64,000 nucleotides of DNA from an uncultured Ruminiclostridium sp. (GTDB taxonomy: Bacteria > Bacillota > Clostridia > Oscillospirales > Ruminococcaceae), in contig CALXIO010000002.1 of the NCBI GenBank assembly GCA_944388385.1, positions 1 to 64,000 on the forward strand, given 5' to 3'. Below are positions 55,140-63,743 of this stretch, piece by piece. The notes under the pieces were generated by a model, which did not search any database, was not told the origin of the DNA, and was given only the letters and a program-made list of their open reading frames with translations. Made by a program: the position numbers and the translations under genes. The first letter of the stretch is position 1. The number at the start of each line of letters is the position of its first letter.

Positions 55140-57725
55140 TTATTCAAGGGTATAAACTCCTATAAGCTTTTTAACCGTTATATCAAGCTCCCCTGTTTTT
55201 GATAAGGGGTAATTGAAGGTAACGTTATAATATTCAAAATCATTTACATAGGAGGAGGTATAAAGGTCATATACAGTTGCCTTTGTGGTGACTGTATAGG
55301 TTTTTATATACTCATTTCCCTGCTTTATATATGCGCTTGTGGTTTCGCTGTTTATAGGAGAATCACGGCAGATAAGGTATCTTACCTTAGTCATATCATA
55401 TCCCACAAAAGCAAGCTCATCAAGTAAAGTATTCGCTCTTGAATTGGCTATTATCTGATTTAATTCATTCGTGGATAATATGCTCTGGCTTATGGTATCT
55501 GAACGGGTATGAGCACTTCCTATTTTAAGCTCCTTGCCTATTATGTTGGAATATACGCCGTTTCCTGTGTTTACAGGCTTTTCTATAATGGTAGCTTCAA
55601 GTGTTAAAGGTCGTACAAGAGAAATAGGATCACTTGTCTGCCCTTCTCTTAAAGAAAACTCCCTTGCGTATATTTCTAAAAGCGAGGAATTAAAGATAGC
55701 GGTAGCCACATAATATCTGAATAAAATTTTAAGCTCATAGGACTGGGCGGACCAGTTAAACAATCTGTCTACCAGTCTGTCAAAGGCAAGAATTGCGATG
55801 CCGGTATCATAAAATCCGTCTGAAATAATTTCTCTCATTTCGGTAATGCTTTTGCCGTATAGATTATGCTTATATGAAGAAATTATTTCATTTGAAAGTG
55901 AAGAAATATCGCTGTTCAGTATCTCATTTTCCTGGGGGTATGTGGTGGTTTCCAGCTTTTTAATAAGGCTGTAGAGCTGATTTATATCAGCAACGGATTC
56001 ACTTGAAACCATTGAAAGTACATTTACCTCGGAAAGATACTGATTTAAAAATTCAGTAACCACTTTAGAACTACCGCCCCTTGATGAGGCGCTGTTTATG
56101 GTATCTGAAAGATAGGTATTTATCTTCTGAAGGTATTTTTTGTTACTGAATACCCCTTTACTGATTATATCAAATTTACCCTTACTGCCTTGATATTCCA
56201 TAAGGGAAACTATATCCGAAGGTTCCTTTACCGAATTTGACATGGCATATTCATATAATACAGAATAGGCGTCTATAAGCTGTTGATAGTCAAAATCAGC
56301 GCCCTCAAGGGAAACATTTTCATCTGCATAATTAAAATAAACCGGGAAGGAATTTATAACTGTATATTCCCCCCATTTTGAGGTGACACATTCTTTTCTT
56401 AATGCAATAGTGCCGTTTAATTGCGCTGTTTCGACCGATGAGGTTTTAGGGATAACAAAGGTAATATTTATCTTGTTATCCTCAGAGGTTATGGATTTTA
56501 TCTCCGCCTTGGAATAATCCCCACCGAAAACAAAGCTGTTTTTACTTACTGAATTAAAGCTGCCGTAAACAACAGTTAAGCAGGCAGTTACCTTAAAATC
56601 TCCACCTTCCTCTGTAATGCCGGTAACGCAGGCGCTTACATGGGGCTTATAGGGGGTAATTTCAAAGCTAAGGGAATTATTTATATTAAGTCCGGAATTG
56701 CTTAAGGTAAAGGAAGAGCTTTCTAACTGCTCCACCGCCTCTTCAACTGATTCCATATCAAAGGAAAGATAGAGAGTACCCTCATTCTGACTTGTTTTAT
56801 CAAATCGGCTTATCTCTATATTTTCATTATCACAGCTGAAGCTGTCCTTGGAAACGCTGTCGTTAAAGGTACAATCGTTTAAGGTAAGCTTTATTCTGGA
56901 GAAATTATCTGTTGCCTCAAATTCATCCATATCAAAGGTAACAAAGGGAGATATTACCCTTATTGCGGTGGAAATATCAAAGGCGGATTCAGATAAGGAG
57001 TCGCCTTTTACTGTTATAAATCCGTTTTGAGCTTTAATAGTTTCCGGGCAGGATAATGTTACACCAAGTACATTATCGCTTTTCTTTTCCGCTTTGGTAA
57101 TGGTACAGTCCTTAAGGCCGTCGGATAAGGTAAGGTCATCTATTGAAATATCGTCGGAAAATACCCCCTTATCCAAAGTAAGGGTAAGATTTACATTTCT
57201 TGTGCCTGCCATAATGGAGGTGGTATCCGATACTACCGAACAGGTGGGGTAGGTTACCTTGGCATTACAGCAAAGATGCTTATTTGCGCTGTTTGAATTT
57301 TCGTCCAGGATAAATACATATTCATCCGGCTTGTTACTGAGAAAATTCCTGTCGGTAAAGCTCACTGTAAGAGATTGCTCCCCTGTTTTAGTAACGCTGT
57401 CCGGCTTTAAAATAATGGTTTTAAATTCCTCATCATTTAATTCAATTTTATTCTGGGCATCAATATCCGTAAGTACATTTCGGTTTAGCTTGCCGTACAT
57501 AATGGTTATATTCTGCGGTGTAATATCATCGCTTATAATTTCATTTTCGGTAAAGAGATTTACCGTGAGCTTTCCCTCTGCATTGTATAAAATCTCACTT
57601 TCGGATTTTATATCCACAAAAACGGATGAAGGATCATCCGGGATATTTTGTGTATTGCAGGCTGTAATTGAGCTTATAAGCATTACAGCAGACAGGGACA
57701 GAGCTATTATTCTTTTAAACTTCAA
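55140..57725 (-). CDS. Large lipoprotein with repeated beta-sandwich-like segments
   Basis: The 861-residue protein begins with a lipoprotein signal (FKRIIALSLSAVMLISSITAC, cysteine at about 23). Residues 30-470 hold several repeats of a similar pattern (DDITPQNITIMYG, DDISIDDLTLSDGLKDC, DSVSKDSFSCDNENIEISRFD, NSVSKNSFVFGGDYSKAEIKSI), each like an Ig-type strand pair. The rest is helical (SDTINSASSRGGSSKVVTEF to LEIYAREFSLREG) with a final beta segment. No enzyme motif is seen. It is the third gene of the dnaD-dnaC transcript, 17 nt after dnaC, an odd partner for replication genes. Function unknown. Confidence 0.7.
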   Translation of the reverse strand: MKFKRIIALSLSAVMLISSITACNTQNIPDDPSSVFVDIKSESEILYNAEGKLTVNLFTENEIISDDITPQNITIMYGKLNRNVLTDIDAQNKIELNDEEFKTIILKPDSVTKTGEQSLTVSFTDRNFLSNKPDEYVFILDENSNSANKHLCCNAKVTYPTCSVVSDTTSIMAGTRNVNLTLTLDKGVFSDDISIDDLTLSDGLKDCTITKAEKKSDNVLGVTLSCPETIKAQNGFITVKGDSLSESAFDISTAIRVISPFVTFDMDEFEATDNFSRIKLTLNDCTFNDSVSKDSFSCDNENIEISRFDKTSQNEGTLYLSFDMESVEEAVEQLESSSFTLSNSGLNINNSLSFEITPYKPHVSACVTGITEEGGDFKVTACLTVVYGSFNSVSKNSFVFGGDYSKAEIKSITSEDNKINITFVIPKTSSVETAQLNGTIALRKECVTSKWGEYTVINSFPVYFNYADENVSLEGADFDYQQLIDAYSVLYEYAMSNSVKEPSDIVSLMEYQGSKGKFDIISKGVFSNKKYLQKINTYLSDTINSASSRGGSSKVVTEFLNQYLSEVNVLSMVSSESVADINQLYSLIKKLETTTYPQENEILNSDISSLSNEIISSYKHNLYGKSITEMREIISDGFYDTGIAILAFDRLVDRLFNWSAQSYELKILFRYYVATAIFNSSLLEIYAREFSLREGQTSDPISLVRPLTLEATIIEKPVNTGNGVYSNIIGKELKIGSAHTRSDTISQSILSTNELNQIIANSRANTLLDELAFVGYDMTKVRYLICRDSPINSETTSAYIKQGNEYIKTYTVTTKATVYDLYTSSYVNDFEYYNVTFNYPLSKTGELDITVKKLIGVYTLE

Positions 57726-57742
57726 GGCTTATCACATCCTTT

Positions 57743-58693
57743 TTAAAGCTGTCTGTAATCATTTCCTTTAAAGGCAAGTATGTTCATGGTGGAAAGCCTT
57801 GACACTACTCTTTCTGTATATCTGTCTGTAAGACCGCTTACTGATAAGTTGGTGCTTATTATTGTAGGCTTTCTTGTGTTTATGCGGGAATTTATTATCT
57901 GATAGATAAGGGAGGAATTATATTCGCTTTTATTTTCTGTACCTAAATCATCAAGAATAAGAAGGTCACATTCCTTTAAGGCTGAAAGGGTATCCCCATC
58001 CTTATCTCTGCCGAAATTTTCATTCTGAATTTTAAATATAAGATCCGGCACAGAGCCATATATAACAAAGTATCCCTTTTCAATAACCTTTCTTGCAATA
58101 CTAAGGGAAAGATGGGTTTTTCCAAGTCCGGTACCGCCCCACATACAAATAGAATTGTTTTCAAGTGAAAAGCTATCGGCATAGGCCTTGCAAAAATCAA
58201 AGATTTTTGTCATGGAGGCTTTTATTTTTTCATCCTTATATACTTGAAGGTCAAATTTTTCAAAGGAAAAATTATTTATGGGAATACTCTTGTTAAGCTC
58301 CTTTGAAGCTATATCCTTTAATATATCATTAAAGCAGGTGCAATAGGTTCCGTCAGCTGAAATTCCGGTATCATAGCATAGCTTACAGGTGTATATATCA
58401 TCAAGATAATCCTCAGGAAAGCCGTTATTTTTAAGTTCCTTTGCCAGGTCATCCTGGAGTAAAAGGTTGTCATCCCTTAGCTTTAATACTGCAGCTTTTT
58501 TGTCCTCTTCGGTGGAGGTTATTATTTTAACAAGAAGACTTGAGGTTCTTGACAGCGCAGTTAAGATATTTTCTATTGTCTGACTTTTTTCTGTAACCTC
58601 GTTATAGCGTCTTGAATATTCTGCAAGGTTATCCGCCTTTCTTTTATCCATTATGCTGTGTGCTTTATCATAATATTCCGCAGGAAAATGCAT
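57743..58693 (-). CDS. dnaC: DnaC/DnaI-type helicase-loader ATPase
   Basis: The 316-residue AAA+ protein has an N-terminal helical part, a zinc-binding-type CKLCYDTGISADGTYCTCF motif at about residues 102-120 and an ATPase domain: Walker A GGTGLGKTHLSLSIA, Walker B LLILDDLGTE, sensor STNLSVSGLTDRYTERVVSRL. Such proteins load the replicative helicase. It follows dnaD by 17 nt, the common dnaD-dnaC order in clostridia. Confidence 0.9.
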   Translation of the reverse strand: MHFPAEYYDKAHSIMDKRKADNLAEYSRRYNEVTEKSQTIENILTALSRTSSLLVKIITSTEEDKKAAVLKLRDDNLLLQDDLAKELKNNGFPEDYLDDIYTCKLCYDTGISADGTYCTCFNDILKDIASKELNKSIPINNFSFEKFDLQVYKDEKIKASMTKIFDFCKAYADSFSLENNSICMWGGTGLGKTHLSLSIARKVIEKGYFVIYGSVPDLIFKIQNENFGRDKDGDTLSALKECDLLILDDLGTENKSEYNSSLIYQIINSRINTRKPTIISTNLSVSGLTDRYTERVVSRLSTMNILAFKGNDYRQL

Positions 58694-58710
58694 ATTTATA
58701 CTCCTTTATA

Positions 58711-59706
58711 TCAGTTTTCACCTGACCATTTTTTGTTCAGCTTATCCTTATCAATAGAGGATTTCTGAAAGTCCTTCAGGGATTCCTTTTCGTTTTGATT
58801 TTTATGTAATTCTATATCAGCAAGAATCATTTCCTCGGTGGTGAGATTTTTCTCTTTCCATTTTTCGATTATGCTGTTCATATAATTTGCATTATATTTG
58901 CCTATGGTATCAATACATCTGTCATAGGCTATGGCCACAAGCTCATAGGAATAACCCCATTCATTAAACCATTTTTGGGCATATTCCTTTTCATTTTTAG
59001 AAAGGGAGCGTGAAATACCTAAAATCTTTTTTAAGTCAGATTCCGCTGTTTTTTTGCTATATAATTCAGAAATTCGCTGATCCGCCTTTTCAATGGTAAC
59101 TATACCGTTTTCAACCCAATCCATGGCGGTGGCCTTCATATACTTAGGGGTTGCCTTGCCTATGCCGTTGGCGAACTGTATCAGCATACAGGTAACCTCA
59201 CAAGGAAGCCCTATCTCATTCACTATGGTTATAATTGCGTTCTGCTCGTTTGAAGTAAGGGGTTTTCCAAAGCAGGCCTCGGCGCAGTTAAATACAAACT
59301 GTAGCTTTTCGTTATCCTTTAATTCCTTGGAAATTTCCACGGGAGAAAAATAAGGATCTCTGAGAGCCGTTGCCCTTATAAGCTCAAGCCGGTCTGATTT
59401 TAATTCCTCTATCGGCTGTGTATGGATAACAGCTTTTGATTCCGGCTTTTGCTTTACTGTTCCCTCTTCGGATTTTGTAAACAATCCAATCTCACACCAG
59501 AAGGTAATTGCATCGCAAACATCATCCTCATTTATGGACAAGGCATCTGCAATATCCATGCTGTCGGGGGAACTGTCCGCATTACGAAGCATATATAATA
59601 ATACCTTCAGACTGTTGCCGGAAGCGAGCTTTATGTATTTGTCAACCACTTCTGAGGGTACAGCAAAAATATTTGACCATGCACCCAGATTTAATTTAAA
59701 ATTCAA
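58711..59706 (-). CDS. dnaD: DnaD-domain primosome protein
   Basis: I favour the TTG at 59706 (MNFKLNLGAWSNIFAVPSEVVDKYIKLA, typical of clostridial DnaD) over a GTG three codons earlier; GGGTG lies just before. 331 residues. The N-terminal winged helix (about 10-80) and two DnaB_2/DnaD C-terminal domains (FNCAEACFGKPLTSNEQNAIITIVNEIGLPCEVTCMLIQFA, and KEYAQKWFNEWGYSYELVAIAYDRCIDTIGKYNANYMNSIIEKW with the YxxxIxxxW motif) are clear. It acts in replication initiation and restart with DnaC. Confidence 0.9.
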   Translation of the reverse strand: MNFKLNLGAWSNIFAVPSEVVDKYIKLASGNSLKVLLYMLRNADSSPDSMDIADALSINEDDVCDAITFWCEIGLFTKSEEGTVKQKPESKAVIHTQPIEELKSDRLELIRATALRDPYFSPVEISKELKDNEKLQFVFNCAEACFGKPLTSNEQNAIITIVNEIGLPCEVTCMLIQFANGIGKATPKYMKATAMDWVENGIVTIEKADQRISELYSKKTAESDLKKILGISRSLSKNEKEYAQKWFNEWGYSYELVAIAYDRCIDTIGKYNANYMNSIIEKWKEKNLTTEEMILADIELHKNQNEKESLKDFQKSSIDKDKLNKKWSGEN

Positions 59707-59844
59707 TCCTATCACCCAAAACTAAATATATATGTATTAAAACATTAAAAAAATTTAATGTTTCAGTGAGCTTTTTTGCTTCAGCCCATAAAATCTGTGT
59801 GAGAAATTCACACCCAGTGTTATTATATCATATTTTATATGAAA

Positions 59845-60110
59845 TTGCACTACTTTTTTATAAAAAAAATAAAATACTCCAAAGCCAGACCCGACCTTGG
59901 AGTTAATTATTTAATTTTATCAGCCTCTTTAAAAAAATTGCACTACTTTTTTATAAAAAAATAAAATACTCCAAAGCCGTTCCCGACCTTGGAGTTAATT
60001 ATTTAATTTTATCAGCCTTTTAAAAAAATTGCACTACTATTTTATAAAAAAATAAAATACTCCGAAGCCAGACCCGACCTCGGAGTACATTATTTACTTT
60101 TATCAGCCTC
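59845..60110 (-). repeat. Three tandem copies of a 91-92-bp terminator unit
   Basis: Each copy has a hairpin on the minus strand (ACTCC[AG]AGG...CTT[CT]GGAGT; hairpins at 59876-59903, 59968-59995 and 60059-60086) followed by ATTTTATTTTTTTATAAA and a TAGTGCAATTTTTTT linker. In two of the copies the stem changes by compensatory pairs (CCAAGG/CTTTGG and CCGAGG/CTTCGG). They end the large RNA described below and separate it from dnaD. Confidence 0.8.
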
Positions 60111-60872
60111 GGATTACATCCGGGCTCTTATGCAACTGTGATCTTCACAGCATTTGACCATTTATTTAAAGTACGTAGCGTGTACTTATTTGTTTTCAGT
60201 ACATGGGACCATACCTCACTGTGTTTTAATAATTTTGTACATTACCTTATGTCCTAGACTATATACTGAAATCATTTGAAACACATCCTTAATATCTCAA
60301 AAACTCGTTTCTTTGATCGAATCATTGAATATAGCCCTTGACTGAAACCTTTTCATACATTTCAATCACCCAGCCTTTATTGTCGTGAACGATCTATATA
60401 AACGCAATGTTGCGGTCTATTCGCACCTTGTGCGGATAATATAACAGGGACCTATTTCTTTTTCTGATTATACACCTTTCTGCGCCTGTTCAGTTAAAGC
60501 TTTCGGTAGCTGTTCTTTGGTTTATCCGTTTTCACAATCTGTCTTGACTGATTTATCGGGTAACTCCCTATCAGCATGGATGTCAATCAGTACCGTTTGA
60601 GTATTCTGTTGATCTATCTTTATATTTCACGAGTCTCGACAGACTGTGATTCGGATGATATTTCAATTTCGCCCACCGGACTCGCCTCCTTCTCGACTTT
60701 AATTTATACACATACACCGACTGTGTATAGTTAAACGAACTCACTTTATTATGCTCAAATGTAATTCACCAAGCTGTTCGTTTTGTCTGGGCCGGAACTT
60801 AAACTCTGAGAATTTATTTGCGGTACAACCCATCTGGGTTTTACGGCTTCTCTTGTTTTATTCCCTTTCCTT
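60045..60872 (-). ncRNA. Large structured RNA candidate, about 830 nt
   Basis: The minus strand has a consensus promoter, no open frame of useful size in 830 nt, and an intrinsic terminator at the other end. Many perfect hairpins are visible: TATACACA/TGTGTATA (60705-60729), AACCC/GGGTT (60827-60840), CGCAC/GTGCG (60422-60434), CTGTGA/TCACAG (60136-60150) and GGAT/ATCC near 60110-60120. GC content rises above the intergenic background. Size and setting are like the ROOL and GOLLD classes of large bacterial RNAs, but I cannot verify sequence identity with either. It is not tmRNA, RNase P or SRP RNA, whose motifs are absent. Confidence 0.65.
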
Positions 60873-60878
60873 AATTAT

Positions 60879-60907
60879 ATATTACCATACGGGTAGCCTT
60901 TTGTCAA
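60879..60907 (-). promoter_or_regulatory. Promoter of the large RNA
   Basis: TTGACA (60907-60902) and TAATAT (60884-60879) on the minus strand with a 17-nt spacer; start expected near 60872. Confidence 0.75.
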
Positions 60908-61086
60908 CAGATTTTAAAAATATTGTTGCACAAATTGAACAATATTAATTTATATAAATTAGCTAAAGTTACACAGTTTTCACAATAGACAGTCGAAAAT
61001 TGTTAGTTTATAACTTAAATTTTGTATTTTCGGATTGCTGTAAAAATTTTCAATGTGTAATTATTATAAAATCGCATATAATACCC

Positions 61087-61115
61087 TTGACAAAGTTCCC
61101 TTATTCGTGTACAAT
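61087..61115 (+). promoter_or_regulatory. Promoter of the DUF1292 gene
   Basis: TTGACA (61087-61092) and TACAAT (61110-61115) with a 17-nt spacer, 41 nt before the start codon. Confidence 0.8.
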
Positions 61116-61155
61116 GAAATTACAGAGATTAGCCAAATGCGAAAGGAAACTTGAT

Positions 61156-61467
61156 ATGTCTGAAGAACTTGAAATGTTAGATGAAGAATATACCCCTGAG
61201 CTTATTGATCTTGAGGATGAGGACGGCAACACCGTAACCTTTGAGATCATTGACGGTATGGAGTTTGAGGGTAATAACTATTATGCACTTATCCCCTATT
61301 CAGAGGAAGAAAGTGACGAAACCGAAGATGAATTTGTAATTTTAAAGGAAGTTATGAAGGACGGCGAGCCCTTCCTTGCTACCATTGACAGCGATGAAGA
61401 AAACGATCGTGTGGGTGCTGCTTTCCTTGAAAGATTTTCCGTTATTTTCGGTGAGGAAGAAGAATAA
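61156..61467 (+). CDS. DUF1292 family protein
   Basis: From ATG 61156 after GAAAGGAAAC, 103 residues. The core (PELIDLEDEDGNTVTFEIIDGMEFEGNNYYALIPYSEEE...EFVILKEVMKDGEPFLATIDSDEENDRVGAAFLERF) is a full DUF1292 domain; both ends are very acidic. These small proteins are widespread in Firmicutes, often near the Holliday-junction resolvase gene, and have no established function. An upstream in-frame extension lacks a ribosome site and crosses the promoter. Confidence 0.9.
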   Translation: MSEELEMLDEEYTPELIDLEDEDGNTVTFEIIDGMEFEGNNYYALIPYSEEESDETEDEFVILKEVMKDGEPFLATIDSDEENDRVGAAFLERFSVIFGEEEE

Positions 61468-61469
61468 TA

Positions 61470-61670
61470 ATTTACTGCCTTGTGCGTGAATGTGTGATCG
61501 TTACGGATCCAACACTTATTAAATAGGGATTTCTACTCCGGCTAGCGGAGCTGCATGCCTCCCTTACCTGCAAAGGATAAGGAAAGGAAACACGAAACTG
61601 TCGGGAGATTTTACCCACCGTGCTATGTACGGGTTTTATACATCACACTAACGGCAAGGTGGTCCTTACA
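61470..61670 (+). ncRNA. ssrS: 6S-like regulatory RNA
   Basis: About 200 nt with a rod-like fold. The closing stem is GCCTTG (61477-61482) with CAAGGT (61655-61660); next GTGTGAT (61492-61498) pairs with ATCACAC (61642-61648); further in, CTCCC pairs with GGGAG and CCTTACC with GGATAAGG at the tip. A strong terminator follows at 61677. The neighbourhood (downstream rarA) is the one in which 6S RNA occurs in Bacillus and other Firmicutes. 6S RNA sequesters sigma-A RNA polymerase. No separate promoter is seen, so it may be processed from the DUF1292 transcript. The raiA-motif RNA, similar in size, is the main alternative. Confidence 0.55.
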
Positions 61671-61676
61671 TATTCA

Positions 61677-61707
61677 GCCTTACTGCTTTATGCAGTAAGG
61701 CTTTTTT
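61677..61707 (+). terminator. Terminator of the 6S-like RNA
   Basis: Perfect 10-bp stem GCCTTACTGC/GCAGTAAGGC around TTTAT, then TTTTTTA. Confidence 0.92.
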
Positions 61708-61748
61708 ATTTGCATAATTATATTTTTTCCGTATAAAATAAGGGTGCT

Positions 61749-62099
61749 ATGAAAAAATACAAGGATTATTTTTACGGATTTTTATGCGGTGTTCTTAACG
61801 GTCTGTTCGGAGCGGGAGGCGGGGTTATTGCAGTTCCCTGCCTTGAAAAAAGCGGACTTGAGCAAAAAAAGGCCCATGCAAGCTCAGTTGCCCTTATATT
61901 TATATTAAGCCTTGTTACCTTTGTTATCTATCTGCTTAATGACAGGATTGATTTTAAGGCGGCTATGGACTATATTCCTTATGGATTTATAGGGGCTGTT
62001 ATAGGTACTGCTCTTCTTAAAAAAATGCCCGGCAAGTGGCTGAGAAAGGCATTCGCCCTTATGATAATTGCCGGTGCAATCAGGATAATGTTCACATGA
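61749..62099 (+). CDS. TauE/SafE family permease, N-terminal half gene
   Basis: The 116-residue membrane protein has four hydrophobic segments and the TauE/SafE start motif (GFLCGVLNGLFGAGGGVIAVPCLEK). It is half the usual length; the second half-repeat is encoded by the next gene, overlapping by ATGA. The pair probably forms a heterodimer equal to one normal permease. TauE/SafE proteins export sulfite or organosulfonates, but the substrate here is unknown. Confidence 0.85.
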   Translation: MKKYKDYFYGFLCGVLNGLFGAGGGVIAVPCLEKSGLEQKKAHASSVALIFILSLVTFVIYLLNDRIDFKAAMDYIPYGFIGAVIGTALLKKMPGKWLRKAFALMIIAGAIRIMFT

Positions 62100-62605
62100 A
62101 TGTAATAATAGGAATATTAACAGGAACAGCCGCCTCCATGGGTCTTGGCGGCGGCTTTATAATTCTTATTTATCTTTCTGCCTTTACCGATACAAGGCAG
62201 GATATAGCCCAGGGGATAAATCTGCTGTTCTTTTTGCCTATCGCCTTACTTTCAATAGTTATCCATATTAAAAATAAGCTGATAGATAAGAAAACGGTTA
62301 TCCGGTATATTATCCCGGGGATTATAGGGGTGCTTTGCGGCAGCGGTATATCCCTTATGCTGGATACTGGGATACTGAGAAAGCTATTTGCAGGAGTGAT
62401 ACTGATAGTTGGCATAAGGGAGCTTTTCAAAAAGGAAAAGCCTACTTCTTCCCCTTTATCATATCACGATAAGCCTTTGCCTGCTGTTCAAGCTTGTTGT
62501 CCCCAAAATGATAATAAACCCTGTCCTTTATCTCATCCGGAAGATACTGCTGCTCCACATAATGATTGGGAAAATCATGGGGATAGAGATAATTCTGACC
62601 CTTGA
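62096..62605 (+). CDS. TauE/SafE family permease, second half gene with an antisense-derived tail
   Basis: From ATG 62096, coupled to the previous gene. Residues 1-115 are a TauE/SafE half (MNVIIGILTGTAASMGLGGGFIILIYL, ISLMLDTGILRKLFAGVILIVGIREL). The remaining 55 residues (from EKPTSSPLS on) are hydrophilic, rich in proline, histidine and asparagine, and are encoded opposite the 3' end of rarA, overlapping it by 164 nt. This tail resembles no membrane segment and looks like readthrough after loss of an earlier stop. Confidence 0.8.
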   Translation: MNVIIGILTGTAASMGLGGGFIILIYLSAFTDTRQDIAQGINLLFFLPIALLSIVIHIKNKLIDKKTVIRYIIPGIIGVLCGSGISLMLDTGILRKLFAGVILIVGIRELFKKEKPTSSPLSYHDKPLPAVQACCPQNDNKPCPLSHPEDTAAPHNDWENHGDRDNSDP

Positions 62606-63689
62606 CAGCCGCCCCCTCACCGTCATAATGCTTATTCTGAAGGTGTCTTGGGAAATCTCCGGTTTTGCCGTTATTAACATCATCAAGGGCGGCGGCAATA
62701 GCCATATAGGCGCTGTTTGACTTAGGGGAGGTAGCAAGAAGCACCACCGCATCAGCAAGGGGAATTCTCGCCTCAGGAAGGCCAAGCTGTAAGGCGCTAT
62801 CCACACAAGCCTTAACTATGGGAATTGCCATGGGATAGGCAAGCCCTATATCCTCTGCGGCAATAACAAGAAGTCGTCTGCAAAGTGAGGTAAGATCTCC
62901 TGCGGCTATAAGCCTTGCCATATAGTGAAGCGCCGCATTTTCATCTGAGCCTCTTATGGATTTCTGAAGGGCGGATAATATATCATAGTGCATATCTCCG
63001 TCACGGTCATAATTCATACTGCTTTTCTGAGTGAGCAATTTGGCATTTTCAAGGGTGATTTCATCATCAGCCGCCATTACGCAAAGCTCTGCTGTGTTTA
63101 CAGCCTTTCTCACATCTCCGCCGCAACCATAGGCTATATGCTCTATAACCCCATCCTCAATGGGCATTTCCCTGCCCTCCTCCTTTATCATTATGTAAAA
63201 GGCTCTTTTTATTGCAGGAATGGTGTCATCGGCGGTTATGGGCTTAAATTCAAATACGGTGCAACGGGATAAAATAGCGGAATAGATATAGAAATAGGGA
63301 TTTTCCGTGGTGGAGGCTATAAGGGTAATATCGCCGTTTTCGATATATTGCAGAAGCGTCTGCTGCTGCTTTTTATTAAGATACTGGATTTCGTCCAAAA
63401 ACAGAAGTATACCATCAGCGGCATCAAGTGTACCTAAATCGGAAATTATATCCTTAATATCCGCTGTGGAACATTCTGTGCCGTTTAGCTTTCTCAGGCT
63501 CATATTGGTTTTCTTAGCTATGATATTGGCAACGGTGGTTTTACCTACACCACTGCTTCCGTAGAAAATCATATTAGGGATTTTGCCCTTTTCTATAATA
63601 TTATAAAGAGGCTTACCCTTTGCTAAAATATGCTTTTGTCCCACTACCTCATCTAAGGTGGTGGGTCTTATTCTGTCGGCCAGCGGCAT
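62442..63689 (-). CDS. rarA: Replication-associated recombination protein A (RarA/MgsA)
   Basis: A 415-residue AAA+ ATPase: MPLADRIRPTTLDEVVGQKHIL, Walker A FYGSSGVGKTTVANIIA, Walker B LLFLDEIQYLNKKQQQTLLQYIENG, sensor 1 STTENPYF, and the C-terminal tetramerisation domain with GSDENAALHYMARLIAAG and AEDIGLAYP. RarA acts at stalled replication forks and interacts with SSB. The 3' end lies opposite the TauE half gene with no terminator between them. Confidence 0.96.
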   Translation of the reverse strand: MPLADRIRPTTLDEVVGQKHILAKGKPLYNIIEKGKIPNMIFYGSSGVGKTTVANIIAKKTNMSLRKLNGTECSTADIKDIISDLGTLDAADGILLFLDEIQYLNKKQQQTLLQYIENGDITLIASTTENPYFYIYSAILSRCTVFEFKPITADDTIPAIKRAFYIMIKEEGREMPIEDGVIEHIAYGCGGDVRKAVNTAELCVMAADDEITLENAKLLTQKSSMNYDRDGDMHYDILSALQKSIRGSDENAALHYMARLIAAGDLTSLCRRLLVIAAEDIGLAYPMAIPIVKACVDSALQLGLPEARIPLADAVVLLATSPKSNSAYMAIAAALDDVNNGKTGDFPRHLQNKHYDGEGAAVKGQNYLYPHDFPNHYVEQQYLPDEIKDRVYYHFGDNKLEQQAKAYRDMIKGKK

Positions 63690-63715
63690 TTTATCCCTTC
63701 TTTCCTATAAATTAT

Positions 63716-63738
63716 AAGGAGAGCATTACGCTCTCCTT
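63716..63738. terminator. Inverted repeat between prs and rarA
   Basis: AAGGAGAGC pairs with GCTCTCCTT around a 5-nt loop. No clear T-run follows on the minus strand, so it may be a weak terminator or an RNA-processing stem for the prs transcript. Confidence 0.5.
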
Positions 63739-63743
63739 AAGTA

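Noticed and set aside
59845..60110. CRISPR array
   Set aside because: Only three units, 91-92 bp each, nearly identical throughout with no unique spacers; each unit is a terminator.
60751..60948. Plus-strand 65-codon frame over the large RNA
   Set aside because: No ribosome site, low-complexity product, and it lies antisense to the RNA 5' end and promoter.
61470..61670. T-box leader or SRP RNA
   Set aside because: No TGGNACCGCG antiterminator motif, no GGAAGGAAGCA SRP core, and no amino-acid gene directly downstream.
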